NCBI RefSeq assembly: GCF_003316845.1
Contig: NZ_QMIK01000003.1
Location: 434,001-498,000 of the forward strand
Direction of reading: 5' to 3'
From: Cognataquiflexum aquatile
GTDB taxonomy: Bacteria; Bacteroidota; Bacteroidia; Cytophagales; Cyclobacteriaceae
DNA length: 64,000 nucleotides
Position numbers and translations under genes: made by a program. This document shows, piece after piece, positions 26,570 through 34,622 of the stretch. The notes beneath the pieces are model-generated. The model made no database searches, was not told where the DNA came from, and saw nothing but the letters and a program-made list of their open reading frames with translations. Each line of letters begins with the position of its first letter. The stretch's first letter is position 1.

Positions 26570-27605
26570 AGAAAAATCAGTCGGAGTCGTAGGCATGGGA
26601 AGTTTTGGGACTGCCATAGCCAATATCCTAGCTGAGAAAAGTAAGGTAATCGCTTATGTCAGACGGGCCGAAGTGGTCGATGAAATCAACCAGAAGCATA
26701 CCGTCGATGGGGAAGCGATCAATCCGGAAATCCTTGGCACCCAAGATCCGGAGTATTTGTGCCAATCCTGCAATACCATATTCTTTATGGTTCCTTCCTC
26801 GGCTTTTCAGGAAGTGATCCGCTCATTTTCTCCTTTTTTATACCCATACCACCTGATCATCCATGGAACCAAAGGCCTTTGCCTGAACCTACCTCCGGGG
26901 AAAACCTTGGAGGATATGGGGAAGATCAGCAGGGAAAATATCCTGACCATGAGTGAGGTCATCATGAAAGAAACTGTTGTCGTGAGGGTGGGATGCCTTG
27001 CAGGCCCCAATTTGGCAAGGGAACTATACCTAGGTCAGCCTGCCGCTACAGTGGTCGCGAGCAAATACAATGAAGTGATCCTGGAAGGACAACGACTACT
27101 CCGGACTGACAAATTCCAGGTGTATGGCAATTCTGACATCGTCGGAGTCGAGCTGAGCGGGGTTCTCAAAAACATCATCGCCATAGCAGCCGGCGCATTA
27201 GCAGGATTGGGTTTGGGAGAAAATGCCAAGGGACTCCTGATTTCAAGGGGAATGGTGGAGCTTGTGTACTTGGGAAATGCCTTGGGGGGAAGTCTTAAAT
27301 CCTTTATCGGCCTGGCAGGGATCGGAGATCTTGTGGCTACCTGCAATTCGACCTTGTCAAGAAATTATACAGTGGGCTACAGATTGGCACAAGGGGAGAA
27401 GCTCGATGATATTCTTGACACCATGGAAGAAGTAGCAGAAGGCGTAAACACCATCAAACTCATCAAAGCCTTTGTCGAGGGAACCGGAATGCGGGCCCCT
27501 ATCACCGAAAACCTATACAAAGTCCTTTTTGAAGACCTTAAGATTGAAGAAGCATTGCAATATTTAATGAAGTATCCATTTAGCGTGGATGTGGATTTTC
27601 TTTAG
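26547..27605 (+). CDS. gpsA: NAD(P)-dependent glycerol-3-phosphate dehydrogenase GpsA
   Basis: GpsA reduces dihydroxyacetone phosphate to sn-glycerol 3-phosphate for phospholipid synthesis. The 352-residue protein begins with the Rossmann loop 'VGVVGMGSFGTAIANIL'. It has 'FMVPSSAFQEV', 'AGPNLARELYLGQPAA', the catalytic-Lys region 'SGVLKNIIAIAAG' and 'GLAGIGDLVATCNS'. It overlaps the acyltransferase gene by 23 bp, so the two are cotranscribed and probably translationally coupled. All family motifs are intact. Confidence 0.96.
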   Translation: MTSKNSSKEKSVGVVGMGSFGTAIANILAEKSKVIAYVRRAEVVDEINQKHTVDGEAINPEILGTQDPEYLCQSCNTIFFMVPSSAFQEVIRSFSPFLYPYHLIIHGTKGLCLNLPPGKTLEDMGKISRENILTMSEVIMKETVVVRVGCLAGPNLARELYLGQPAATVVASKYNEVILEGQRLLRTDKFQVYGNSDIVGVELSGVLKNIIAIAAGALAGLGLGENAKGLLISRGMVELVYLGNALGGSLKSFIGLAGIGDLVATCNSTLSRNYTVGYRLAQGEKLDDILDTMEEVAEGVNTIKLIKAFVEGTGMRAPITENLYKVLFEDLKIEEALQYLMKYPFSVDVDFL

Positions 27606-27699
27606 TTTGGTTATTGGATTAAGGGGTTATTTGGTTAAAGGTTAATTGGTTATTGTTTAATTGTAGAAAGGTGAAGTTGGTTTGGTTGGGAGAATATGA
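27606..27699. repeat. GT-rich degenerate repeat between gpsA and the permease
   Basis: The interval holds imperfect copies of TTGGTTATTG-like units (for example TTTGGTTATTGG near 27604 and ATTGGTTATTG near 27645) plus GGTTATTTGGTTAAAGGTTA. It looks like a short degenerate tandem repeat. No promoter or terminator is evident. Confidence 0.4.
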
Positions 27700-29016
27700 T
27701 TGAAAGTAATCACAAAAGAAGATAAATTGGCAAATTCACCCACAACACTCAAGCGCGGAATTCAAAGATGGGATTTGGTTTTTCTGATCATCAACTCCGT
27801 GATTGGGGCCGGGATTTTTGCCTTGCCTGCCAAAGTATTTGCCTTATCGGGAGTATATTCCATTTTGGCTTTTGTGGTTTGTGCTTTGGTCATGGCAGTT
27901 TTGATTTTGGTTTTTGCTGAAGTCAGTTCCCGTTTTGAACAGACCGGAGGCCCTTATCTCTATGTTCATACTGCTTTTGGGCCGATTCCGGCATTTATTA
28001 TCGGGTGGCTGTTGATGCTGACGAGGTTGTTTAGCTATGCCACCCTGATCAATCTGATGGCCTTATACCTTTCTTTTTTTTCTGAAAGCTTCAACCAACC
28101 TGAAGTCAGGATAGCCATCATCATTTTCATAACTGCCTTGATTGCCTACTTCAATTGGATTGGGGTGAAAAATACTGCAAGGGTCAGCAATGTCCTGACT
28201 GTGGCAAAGCTTTTTCCTTTGGCCATGTTTATCATTGTAGGATTATTTTACATTGATTTTGACCTGATGAAAGGTCAGCCTGTTCCCACATTGAAAGATT
28301 TTTCTGCTTCGACCTTATTGTTGGTGTTTGCTTTTGGAGGTTTTGAGGCCGGTTTGGTCAATAGCGGTGAGATCGTCAATCCAAGGAAAAATCTTCCTTT
28401 TGGTTTATTGACGGCAGCGGCGGTCATCGCGGGGTTTTACATCCTAATCCAGGTTGTTTCTATTGGAACACTTCCGGATTTGGCCACATCAGAAAAACCA
28501 CTTGCAGATGCAGCCACTGTTTTTATGGGTTGGTATGGGGGACTCTTCATTACGGTCGGTGCCGTTATTTCCATTTTGGGAACCTTGAATGTGCAGATTT
28601 TGAGCGGGTCTAGGTTGCCTTTTGCACTCAGTCAAGAAAATCAGTTGCCAAGGTTGTTTGGAAAAATCCACCCACGTTTTGCGACACCATATATTTCCAT
28701 TCTATTTTTCTCTGCGCTTGTCGCTTTTGTGGCCATTGTTTGGGGATTTATGAGTTCGTTGGCAGTTAGCGTTATTTCGAGACTCATTCTTTATGCTTTG
28801 GTCTGTGCTTCCTTGATCAAACTTCGAAAGAAAAATCCTGAGGGTGACTTTTTCAAAATACCGTTCGGAAACTACTTTGCATTGGCTGGAATTGGGGCCA
28901 CAATTTGGTTGCTATCAGGGACAAAATCTGAAGAAATCTGGGACACAGCACTTTGGACAGCTTTGGGATTGGTGATTTTTGGGATTCATCATTTTGCCAA
29001 AAATATTTCAAAATAA
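27700..29016 (+). CDS. APC-family amino acid permease
   Basis: The 438-residue polytopic protein has about twelve hydrophobic segments. The APC signature near the N-terminus is 'LIINSVIGAGIFALPAKVFA' (about 29-48), the unwound first helix that binds substrate. 'GGFEAGLVNSGEIVNPRKNL' in the sixth helix region is also typical of the family. It should move amino acids or amines across the inner membrane by cation coupling or exchange; the substrate is not visible. The start is TTG, since the nearby ATG at 27696 is out of frame and quickly closed. It has no operon partner. Confidence 0.88.
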   Translation: MKVITKEDKLANSPTTLKRGIQRWDLVFLIINSVIGAGIFALPAKVFALSGVYSILAFVVCALVMAVLILVFAEVSSRFEQTGGPYLYVHTAFGPIPAFIIGWLLMLTRLFSYATLINLMALYLSFFSESFNQPEVRIAIIIFITALIAYFNWIGVKNTARVSNVLTVAKLFPLAMFIIVGLFYIDFDLMKGQPVPTLKDFSASTLLLVFAFGGFEAGLVNSGEIVNPRKNLPFGLLTAAAVIAGFYILIQVVSIGTLPDLATSEKPLADAATVFMGWYGGLFITVGAVISILGTLNVQILSGSRLPFALSQENQLPRLFGKIHPRFATPYISILFFSALVAFVAIVWGFMSSLAVSVISRLILYALVCASLIKLRKKNPEGDFFKIPFGNYFALAGIGATIWLLSGTKSEEIWDTALWTALGLVIFGIHHFAKNISK

Positions 29017-29097
29017 TAAGGAATTATTCATACTAAGGACTCTTGATTTAATTCAAGTTTTAAGATATTTGCTGTTGAACCATAAAAGTCCCATCCT

Positions 29098-29778
29098 ATG
29101 AAAAAAATCTTCACAACTATTTTTGTCATTACTTTTGCTCTTTCTGCCACTTTTGCCCAAACCAAAACAGTGACCACAGAGAACAAACCTTATTTCACTT
29201 CAGGAGGTGAGTGGATTTTCTCCACAGGAACCCTTCAAAACAACAACAACGTACTCAGGTTTTCTCCGGTCATCAACTTACAGACCCTCCTCAATTTTGA
29301 CAAAAGTGAGTCTTTTGGCTGGTTTACTGGGGTAAATATCCGAAACGTCGGATTCATTTTTGATGAATCGGCTTCGGTCAGAAAGAAAGTAAGAAATTAC
29401 AATCTGGGTATCCCTTTGGGCATCAAATTGGGTCACATGGATGACCGGTTTTTCTTTGCCGGATACGAGTTTGAAATCGCGATGAATTATAGAGAAAGGA
29501 CTTTTGTCGATGAAGTGAGGACTGAAAGGTTCAGTGTATGGTTCAGTGACCGTGTCAATACTGTGCAACATGCTGTTTTTATTGGCTATACCTTGCCGAG
29601 AGGAACAAGTATCAAAGCCAAATATTACCTAACCTCGTTTTTCAACCAAGGGTTTACCGCCTCGGATGGAGATGGCGGCACTTTCCAACCTTATGCCGGA
29701 TTGGATGCCAATATTTTCTACGTTTCCTTGAATTTTGCTTTGTTCAAAAAATGGGAATTGGTTGCTTTGGAGGATTGA
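29098..29778 (+). CDS. Outer-membrane beta-barrel protein
   Basis: The 226-residue protein has a clear signal peptide (MKKIFTTIFVITFALSATFA, cleavage before Gln21). The rest alternates polar and aromatic residues in short strands with Gly and Asn turns ('GEWIFSTGTLQNNNNVLRFS', 'SFGWFTGVNIRNVGFIF'). This fits an eight- to ten-stranded outer-membrane barrel of the OmpA/PorT-like type found widely in Bacteroidota. No function can be assigned. A strong terminator follows 24 bp after the stop. Confidence 0.75.
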   Translation: MKKIFTTIFVITFALSATFAQTKTVTTENKPYFTSGGEWIFSTGTLQNNNNVLRFSPVINLQTLLNFDKSESFGWFTGVNIRNVGFIFDESASVRKKVRNYNLGIPLGIKLGHMDDRFFFAGYEFEIAMNYRERTFVDEVRTERFSVWFSDRVNTVQHAVFIGYTLPRGTSIKAKYYLTSFFNQGFTASDGDGGTFQPYAGLDANIFYVSLNFALFKKWELVALED

Positions 29779-29802
29779 TTTTAATCTGGCCCAAACAAAG
29801 AA

Positions 29803-29829
29803 GCCCCGCCATTTGGCGGGGCTTTTTTG
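29803..29829 (+). terminator. Intrinsic terminator after the beta-barrel gene
   Basis: The stem GCCCCGCC (29803-29810) pairs perfectly with GGCGGGGC (29815-29822) around an ATTT loop, and six T residues follow. This is the clearest rho-independent terminator in the window. Confidence 0.93.
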
Positions 29830-30062
29830 TTTTGAAAATTCTCAAGCCAATATACTTCCAAAAGGTGCATATTGTATCTACACTCAGCCTGTGATGGGGG
29901 ACAGGGAAAAAACCTTCTTGGGTGAAGATTGGCGAAGGAGCTAAGATCAGTTTTTAACTACGCCTTTTTATTTTTTTGAATTTGTAATTCAATAAACTAC
30001 AATTACCTTTCGATTAGAGGTTTTTGATTTGTATTCAATTTCAAATTGAATATGATAAAAGG
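29830..30062. other. Intergenic stretch without a supported gene
   Basis: I see no convincing coding signal between the terminator and the small reading frame at 30063. The sequence is AT-rich, with a partial inverted repeat around TTCAATTTCAAATTGAATATG (about 30033-30053). Confidence 0.4.
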
Positions 30063-30197
30063 GTGGAATTGCAAATTACATCCAGTCCTAGCATCAGGCG
30101 TTTGACTACACCCAGGTGGGGAGAAGTTCTTGATGCCCAAGTTAAAAAACTTAATTCGGGCGTAAAATTCGCGATTGATCAATCTAAAGAAGGCTAA
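30063..30197 (+). CDS. Possible 44-residue protein upstream of the Cys-repeat protein
   Basis: A frame opening with GTG at 30063 and closing with TAA at 30195-30197 encodes a 44-residue basic peptide containing 'SIRRLTTPRWGEVLDAQVKK'. Its stop is 5 bp before the next small gene, and its composition is protein-like (mixed charged and hydrophobic residues). I know no family for it. It could be a real leader gene of a two-gene unit or a chance open frame. Confidence 0.35.
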   Translation: MELQITSSPSIRRLTTPRWGEVLDAQVKKLNSGVKFAIDQSKEG

Positions 30198-30202
30198 AGG
30201 TT

Positions 30203-30457
30203 ATGAATAAGATAATTGGAATTATTATATTAGTGGGAGTTTACTTTTTGGCTAGGGATGTTCTAAAAAAGGTCAAACCAGAAGATAAAGGAGAAGGTAT
30301 AAAGATCGAAAAAATTAGAACTGGGGGTGGGACTTTGCTTTTACTGCTGTTAGCAATATTGCATTTAGTTACAGATGCTTCCTTTTGCGAGCTTTACCCT
30401 GCTTTTTGTGGTCGTTTCCCAAGCTTTTGCGAGAATTTCCCCTTTCTGTGCCGATGA
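30203..30457 (+). CDS. Small membrane protein with Cys-Pro heptad repeats
   Basis: The 84-residue protein has an N-terminal hydrophobic helix ('IIGIIILVGVYFLARDV'), a charged stretch rich in Lys and Glu, and a second hydrophobic helix ('GTLLLLLLAILHLV'). The last 24 residues repeat a seven-residue pattern with Cys and Pro in fixed places: FCELYPA, FCGRFPS, FCENFPF, LC. The four Cys are spaced exactly seven apart. It might bind a metal or form disulfides outside the membrane. I do not recognise the family. It has no other partner than the tiny frame just upstream. Confidence 0.55.
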   Translation: MNKIIGIIILVGVYFLARDVLKKVKPEDKGEGIKIEKIRTGGGTLLLLLLAILHLVTDASFCELYPAFCGRFPSFCENFPFLCR

Positions 30458-30844
30458 TTGTCCCTCTCTACCCTTGTGGACTCTATTTTTCAATAACCTG
30501 GGCCGCGGTGCATGGGGATTTGTTTAAGTATAAAAATCAGAGATGCACCTTGCCCGGGGCTAATAATATTTCGCCCACTTCGGGGCTGAATGTTGATAAA
30601 GAGTCGGGGATAGAAATTGGAGTGGATAACAAATTCTGTAATCTTAAACTTTTGAAAAAATTCTATTTTGGAACACCTGTGAGGAGGAAGATCCGCCGCG
30701 GCGGAACGGATCGGCGCAGGCATTGTTTGCGGATTGGATAGAGTTTTTAACCTAGTGTGGTTTACATTTTGTAGCCTGAATTATACTCATTATTTGTGGG
30801 TAACAAAATTCTCGAATTCCCTACCTTAGGGAAATTTTTAATCC
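30458..30844. other. Intergenic region with a GC-rich palindrome
   Basis: No credible gene is seen in these 387 bases. A local GC-rich patch at about 30680-30720 contains the perfect 12-bp palindrome CCGCCGCGGCGG (30693-30704), unlike the AT-rich surroundings. It may be the remnant of a mobile or repeated element. The promoter of the following PNP gene should lie near the right end; TACCTTAG at 30820-30827 is a weak -7 candidate. Confidence 0.4.
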
Positions 30845-31681
30845 ATGACACAAGCATCTTCACCATCCTATTCTGAGCAAATACAGACTGCTTATGAATA
30901 TATCCAAAACCTGTTTCCCAAATCCCCTCAGGTAGGCATTATCCTTGGTACCGGTCTGGGCCAATTGATCCAAAACATGGAGATTGAACTGGAAATCCCA
31001 TATGATGCCATTCCTTTCTTTCCTGTTTCGACAGTGGAAAGCCACAAAGGAAAACTGATTCTTGGTAAGCTTTCAGGGAAATCTGTTGTGGCCATGCAGG
31101 GGAGATTCCATTATTATGAAGGGTACTCGATGAAGGAAGTGACCTTTCCCGTCAGGGTGATGAAAAAGCTGGGAATTGAGCAGCTGATTGTGTCCAACGC
31201 AGCCGGTGGCCTCAATCCTGAATATGGGATCGGCGAATTGATGATTATCAATGACCATATTGATCTTTTTCCTGAAAATCCGCTCCGAGGCAAAAACCTG
31301 GAGGAGTTTGGAGTACGCTTTCCGGATATGTCTGAGCCTTATGATTTGTCTTTGGTCCAAAAAGGTCTGGAGATCGCGGCTGCAAACGGATTGAAAGTCC
31401 ATCAGGGAGTCTATGCTGCTGTACAGGGTCCCAACCTTGAAACCAAAGCGGAATACAAATACCTCAGAACCATCGGTGGTGATGCGATAGGGATGAGTAC
31501 CATCCCCGAAGTCATAGTGGCAAGGCATATGGAACTGCCGGTATTTGCAATGTCTGCGATTACTGACCTTTGCTCTCCTGGAAAAGTCCGCAAGATCAGT
31601 CTTGCCGAAGTATTGGCCGGTGCTGCCAAAGCCGAACCTGGAATGAGTCTGATCATTAGGGAAATTGTAAAATCACTTTAA
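30845..31681 (+). CDS. Purine nucleoside phosphorylase, paralogue with Asp at the base-binding site
   Basis: The 278-residue enzyme of the trimeric PNP/MTAP family splits purine nucleosides with phosphate. It has the phosphate loop 'IILGTGLGQLI', 'GRFHYYEGY', 'VSNAAGGLNPEYGIGEL', 'NDHIDLFPENPLRG', and 'QGPNLETKAEYKYL' containing the conserved base-binding Glu. At the position of the usual base-binding Asn (human Asn243) it has Asp241, in 'SAITDLCSPG'. In human PNP an Asn-to-Asp change at this site is reported to shift preference towards 6-aminopurines, so its specificity may differ from the next gene. It is 22 bp before its paralogue and surely cotranscribed. Confidence 0.9.
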   Translation: MTQASSPSYSEQIQTAYEYIQNLFPKSPQVGIILGTGLGQLIQNMEIELEIPYDAIPFFPVSTVESHKGKLILGKLSGKSVVAMQGRFHYYEGYSMKEVTFPVRVMKKLGIEQLIVSNAAGGLNPEYGIGELMIINDHIDLFPENPLRGKNLEEFGVRFPDMSEPYDLSLVQKGLEIAAANGLKVHQGVYAAVQGPNLETKAEYKYLRTIGGDAIGMSTIPEVIVARHMELPVFAMSAITDLCSPGKVRKISLAEVLAGAAKAEPGMSLIIREIVKSL

Positions 31682-31703
31682 TCATTATTTTCTGACGCAT
31701 TCC

Positions 31704-32507
31704 ATGCTGACAAAAGAACAGGCTGCAATTGATTTTTTGAAGTCACAGATAACGGAATATCCCGAAACTGCCATCATTCTAGGTTCGGGCCTTGGGGGAT
31801 TGGTGGATGAAATCCAAGTTGAAAAAAGAATCCCCTATTCAAAGATTCCCCATTTTCCTGTTGCAACTGTTGAAGGGCATGGAGGAGATTTGATTTTCGG
31901 AAAGTTGGAAGGTGTGGCTGTGTTGGCAATGAATGGACGTTTTCATTATTATGAAGGCTATGAAATGGCCGATGTGGTTTTTCCTTTACGGGTCATGAAG
32001 TTGATTGGGATAAAAAAATTGATTGTCACCAATGCTGCAGGAGGATTGAATGAGGACTTTGAGGCAGGGGATTTGATGCTGATTGAGGATATGATCAGTC
32101 TTTTTCCTGATAACCCATTGCGTGGAAAAAATCGGGAGGTGTTTGGGCCTAGGTTTCCGGATATGAGCGAACCATTTGATCTAAGTTGGTTAGAAAAAAC
32201 CAAATCCGAAGCCCTGAGATTGGGAATCAAGCTGAAAACAGGAACCTATATCGGACTGCAGGGTCCAAAGTTGGAAACCAAAGCCGAGATCAGGTATTGT
32301 AGGATTATTGGCGGAGATGCGGTAGGAATGAGTACCGTTCCTGAAGTCATTGCCGCCAACCATATGGGCATAAAGGTTTTGGGAATATCCGTGATAACCA
32401 ATGAAAGTATCCCAAAAGTGGCCAAAGAATTTACCCATGCCGAGGTGATGTCTGTAGCCAATCAGGCAGGTAAGAAGTTGGTGGAGTTGGTGAAAGCTGT
32501 TTTGTGA
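31704..32507 (+). CDS. Purine nucleoside phosphorylase, paralogue with Asn at the base-binding site
   Basis: This second 267-residue PNP is clearly homologous to its upstream neighbour throughout: 'IILGSGLGGLVDE', 'GRFHYYEGYEMADV', 'TNAAGGLNEDFEAGDL', 'FPDNPLRGKNREV', and 'QGPKLETKAEIRYC' with the base-binding Glu. Unlike the first copy it keeps Asn (Asn233, in 'SVITNESIP'), as in inosine/guanosine-specific PNPs. It should therefore act on 6-oxopurine nucleosides in purine salvage. The tandem arrangement shows an old duplication, since the copies have diverged greatly in sequence but not in length. Confidence 0.93.
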   Translation: MLTKEQAAIDFLKSQITEYPETAIILGSGLGGLVDEIQVEKRIPYSKIPHFPVATVEGHGGDLIFGKLEGVAVLAMNGRFHYYEGYEMADVVFPLRVMKLIGIKKLIVTNAAGGLNEDFEAGDLMLIEDMISLFPDNPLRGKNREVFGPRFPDMSEPFDLSWLEKTKSEALRLGIKLKTGTYIGLQGPKLETKAEIRYCRIIGGDAVGMSTVPEVIAANHMGIKVLGISVITNESIPKVAKEFTHAEVMSVANQAGKKLVELVKAVL

Positions 32508-32539
32508 AAATCAATTTTTTTCAAAAGGATCTTATATTG

Positions 32540-32567
32540 ATTGATCCCGATGGCTACCGGGATCAAT
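32540..32567. repeat. Imperfect palindromic hairpin after the PNP pair
   Basis: ATTGATCCCG (32540-32549) and CGGGATCAAT (32558-32567) form a perfect 10-bp stem around an 8-nt loop (ATGGCTAC) that can itself partly pair. There is no T tract. The shape resembles the CCCGATAGCTATCGGG palindromes that I recall as common between genes of Bacteroidota. It separates convergent units (PNP and frr) and may serve both as a transcript end. Confidence 0.6.
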
Positions 32568-32689
32568 TAATATCTACCAAAACGTATATAAGCTTTCTTG
32601 CTACAAACCTTATAAAACTCGGATTAAAAAATCCTGTGCAGTGGCTATGGACTGTCGACCGTGGTCTGTGGACCGATTAATATTATTGA

Positions 32690-33250
32690 TCAAACCGTCA
32701 TAATTTCCACTTCTTTTTTGACAAGAAGCTCATCAATTTTGGTTGAATAACTATCGGTGAATTTTTGGACTGTATCTTCGGCCCTTTTGATTTCATCCTC
32801 AGAAGCACCTTCTTTTTGAAGTTTGCGAAGGGATTCATTGGTTTCTTTCCTCACGGTGCGAATGGAGATTTTTCCAGATTCACATTCATTTTTGGCTTGC
32901 TTCACCAGGTTTCTCCTTCTCTCTTCCGTCATGGGAGGAATCGTCAGGATGATTATTTCTCCGTTGTTTTGCGGTGCAAGGCCGAGGTCAGAGTTGACAA
33001 TAGATCTTTCGATTTCATTGATCAGGTTTCTTTCCCAAGGTTTGATGGTAAGGGTTCGGGCGTCAGGAGTTGTTACTGAAGCTACTTGTTGGAGAGGGGT
33101 GGGAGCGCCATAATAGGCAACCATGATCCCGTCCAACAAATTCGGCATGGCTTTTCCAGCCCTGATTTTTACAAGTTCAGCAGCAGTATGGTTTACTGCT
33201 TTTTGCATCAGTTCTTTGGCTTCTTCCAGGTACAGCTGAATTTCTTCCAT
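32690..33250 (-). CDS. frr: Ribosome recycling factor
   Basis: RRF splits post-termination ribosomes together with EF-G. The 186-residue protein has the normal family length and pattern: 'HTAAELVKIRAGKAMPNLLD' (about 21-40), 'YYGAPTPLQQVASV', 'KPWERNLINEIERSI', and the second long helix with 'RRNLVKQAKNECESGKISIR'. It is the second gene of a pyrH-frr unit, 13 bp after pyrH. The pairing is widely conserved; the tsf gene that often precedes it is not in this window. Confidence 0.98.
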   Translation of the reverse strand: MEEIQLYLEEAKELMQKAVNHTAAELVKIRAGKAMPNLLDGIMVAYYGAPTPLQQVASVTTPDARTLTIKPWERNLINEIERSIVNSDLGLAPQNNGEIIILTIPPMTEERRRNLVKQAKNECESGKISIRTVRKETNESLRKLQKEGASEDEIKRAEDTVQKFTDSYSTKIDELLVKKEVEIMTV

Positions 33251-33263
33251 AATATAATCCGTA

Positions 33264-33974
33264 TTAGTTTGAAGTGATTAATGTCCCTATGTCTTCTCCG
33301 ATGACTATTTTGTCAAGATTGCCGGGTTTGTTCATATCAAAAACGATGATGGGCAGGTTGTTTTCCTGGCAAAGTGTAAATGCCGTCATGTCCATGATAT
33401 TGAGATTTTTTTCGTAAGCTTCCTGATAAGAAAGCGAACTGTATTTGGTAGCGGTTTTGTCTTTTTCGGGATCTGCGGTATATACCCCGTCTACCCTTGT
33501 GCCTTTCAATACCACATCGGCTTCAATTTCAATTGCTCTCAGAGCGGCTGTTGAGTCTGTGGTGAAATAGGGATTTCCAATACCTGCTCCGAAAATGACA
33601 ATCCTGCCTTTTTCGAGGTGTCGGATGGCCCTTCTTCTGATAAATGGCTCGCAGACGCTTTCCACTTTGATCCCTGACATCAGTCGGGTAAACATCCCTC
33701 CTTGCTCGAGGGCACTTTGAAGTGCCATGGCATTGATCAAGGTAGCAAGCATGCCCATATAATCACCCTGCACCCGGTCGATTCCGGCATTTTCTGCCTG
33801 CACCCCCCTAAAAATATTGCCTCCTCCGATGACGATGGCGATTTCTACCCCAAGGTCTTTGACACGTCGGATTTCTTGGGCATATTGTTCGAGTCTTTTG
33901 GAGTCAATCCCGTACTTTTTTTCTCCCATCAGCGCTTCGCCGCTAAGTTTCAGCAATATCCTTTTATACTTCAT
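33264..33974 (-). CDS. pyrH: UMP kinase PyrH
   Basis: PyrH phosphorylates UMP to UDP, an essential step for pyrimidine nucleotides. The 236-residue amino-acid-kinase-fold protein begins '[20 protein letters not shown]'. It has '[15 protein letters not shown]' for phosphate binding, '[16 protein letters not shown]', and '[15 protein letters not shown]' near the nucleotide site. A matching Bacteroidota promoter lies upstream on the minus strand, and frr follows 13 bp downstream. Confidence 0.98.
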   Translation of the reverse strand: MKYKRILLKLSGEALMGEKKYGIDSKRLEQYAQEIRRVKDLGVEIAIVIGGGNIFRGVQAENAGIDRVQGDYMGMLATLINAMALQSALEQGGMFTRLMSGIKVESVCEPFIRRRAIRHLEKGRIVIFGAGIGNPYFTTDSTAALRAIEIEADVVLKGTRVDGVYTADPEKDKTATKYSSLSYQEAYEKNLNIMDMTAFTLCQENNLPIIVFDMNKPGNLDKIVIGEDIGTLITSN

Positions 33975-34035
33975 CTTTGGTTTTTAAATGTGAAAAAGAG
34001 CTAGTTTAATCTACTTGGTCATTTGATAAATCCGA

Positions 34036-34066
34036 CAAATATAAAGCCTTCCATTAGAAATCTAAA
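34036..34066 (-). promoter_or_regulatory. Predicted pyrH-frr promoter
   Basis: On the minus strand TTTA (34066-34063) is followed after 19 nt by TATATTTG (34043-34036). The -7 element fits TAnnTTTG fully, the -33 element by three of four bases. It lies about 60 bp upstream of the pyrH start, in the gap after the biotin carrier gene. Confidence 0.65.
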
Positions 34067-34077
34067 CCCATGACTTC

Positions 34078-34572
34078 TTAAAATTGGATCAGGACCTGAT
34101 TTTTCTCCACGCTTTGTCCCTTTTTGATTTTGATGGCTTTGACGGTTCCGTCTCCGGGAGATTTCAGGATGTTTTCCATCTTCATGGCTTCAAGGATAAG
34201 TACTGCATCTCCTTTCTTCACTTCATCCCCTTCTTTTACCTTGATATCAAAAATCAATCCCGGCATAGGGGCTTTGATTTCCTTAGCGGCCTGTCCATGG
34301 AGGTTGTTCATTCCTAATTTTTCCAACAAAAGATCAAATTTATCCTTGAGTTTTATTTCGCAGGGTTTGTTGTTGAGTTTGAGCCTGACAGTTTTGGTTT
34401 CGGTATCCAAGCCCACCAATTCTAGGTTAAAGGATTGGTTTTTGTAGATCACATGGTAGTGTCTGTCACGGATTTCTTTGATGTCCCATTCTAGGATATT
34501 TCCGTTTACAGCTACCTTTTCTTTTGATTTTTCTACCTCAAAAAGCGAATTCTTGATACTAACTGAATACAT
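34078..34572 (-). CDS. Biotin carboxyl carrier protein
   Basis: The 164-residue protein has a C-terminal biotinyl/lipoyl domain (about 95-164). It contains the hinge 'IKAPMPGLIFDIKVKEGDEV' and the biotinylation motif EAMKMEN at 128-134 (Lys131). The N-terminal half (about 1-90) is beta-rich and resembles the linker of acyl-CoA carboxylase or oxaloacetate decarboxylase carrier subunits. It should carry CO2 between a biotin carboxylase and a carboxyltransferase encoded elsewhere. Which carboxylase it serves is not visible here. Confidence 0.88.
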   Translation of the reverse strand: MYSVSIKNSLFEVEKSKEKVAVNGNILEWDIKEIRDRHYHVIYKNQSFNLELVGLDTETKTVRLKLNNKPCEIKLKDKFDLLLEKLGMNNLHGQAAKEIKAPMPGLIFDIKVKEGDEVKKGDAVLILEAMKMENILKSPGDGTVKAIKIKKGQSVEKNQVLIQF

Positions 34573-34622
34573 TTCCTTTATTTTGCGCTAAAATATACAA
34601 TTAATCTTTAAAAAGCATTTTC

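Noticed and set aside
30490-30723. Minus-strand 77-codon frame in the gap before the PNP genes
   Set aside because: It crosses the GC-rich palindrome and shows no domain; likewise the plus-strand frame at 30385-30741 has no coding character beyond the Cys-repeat gene.
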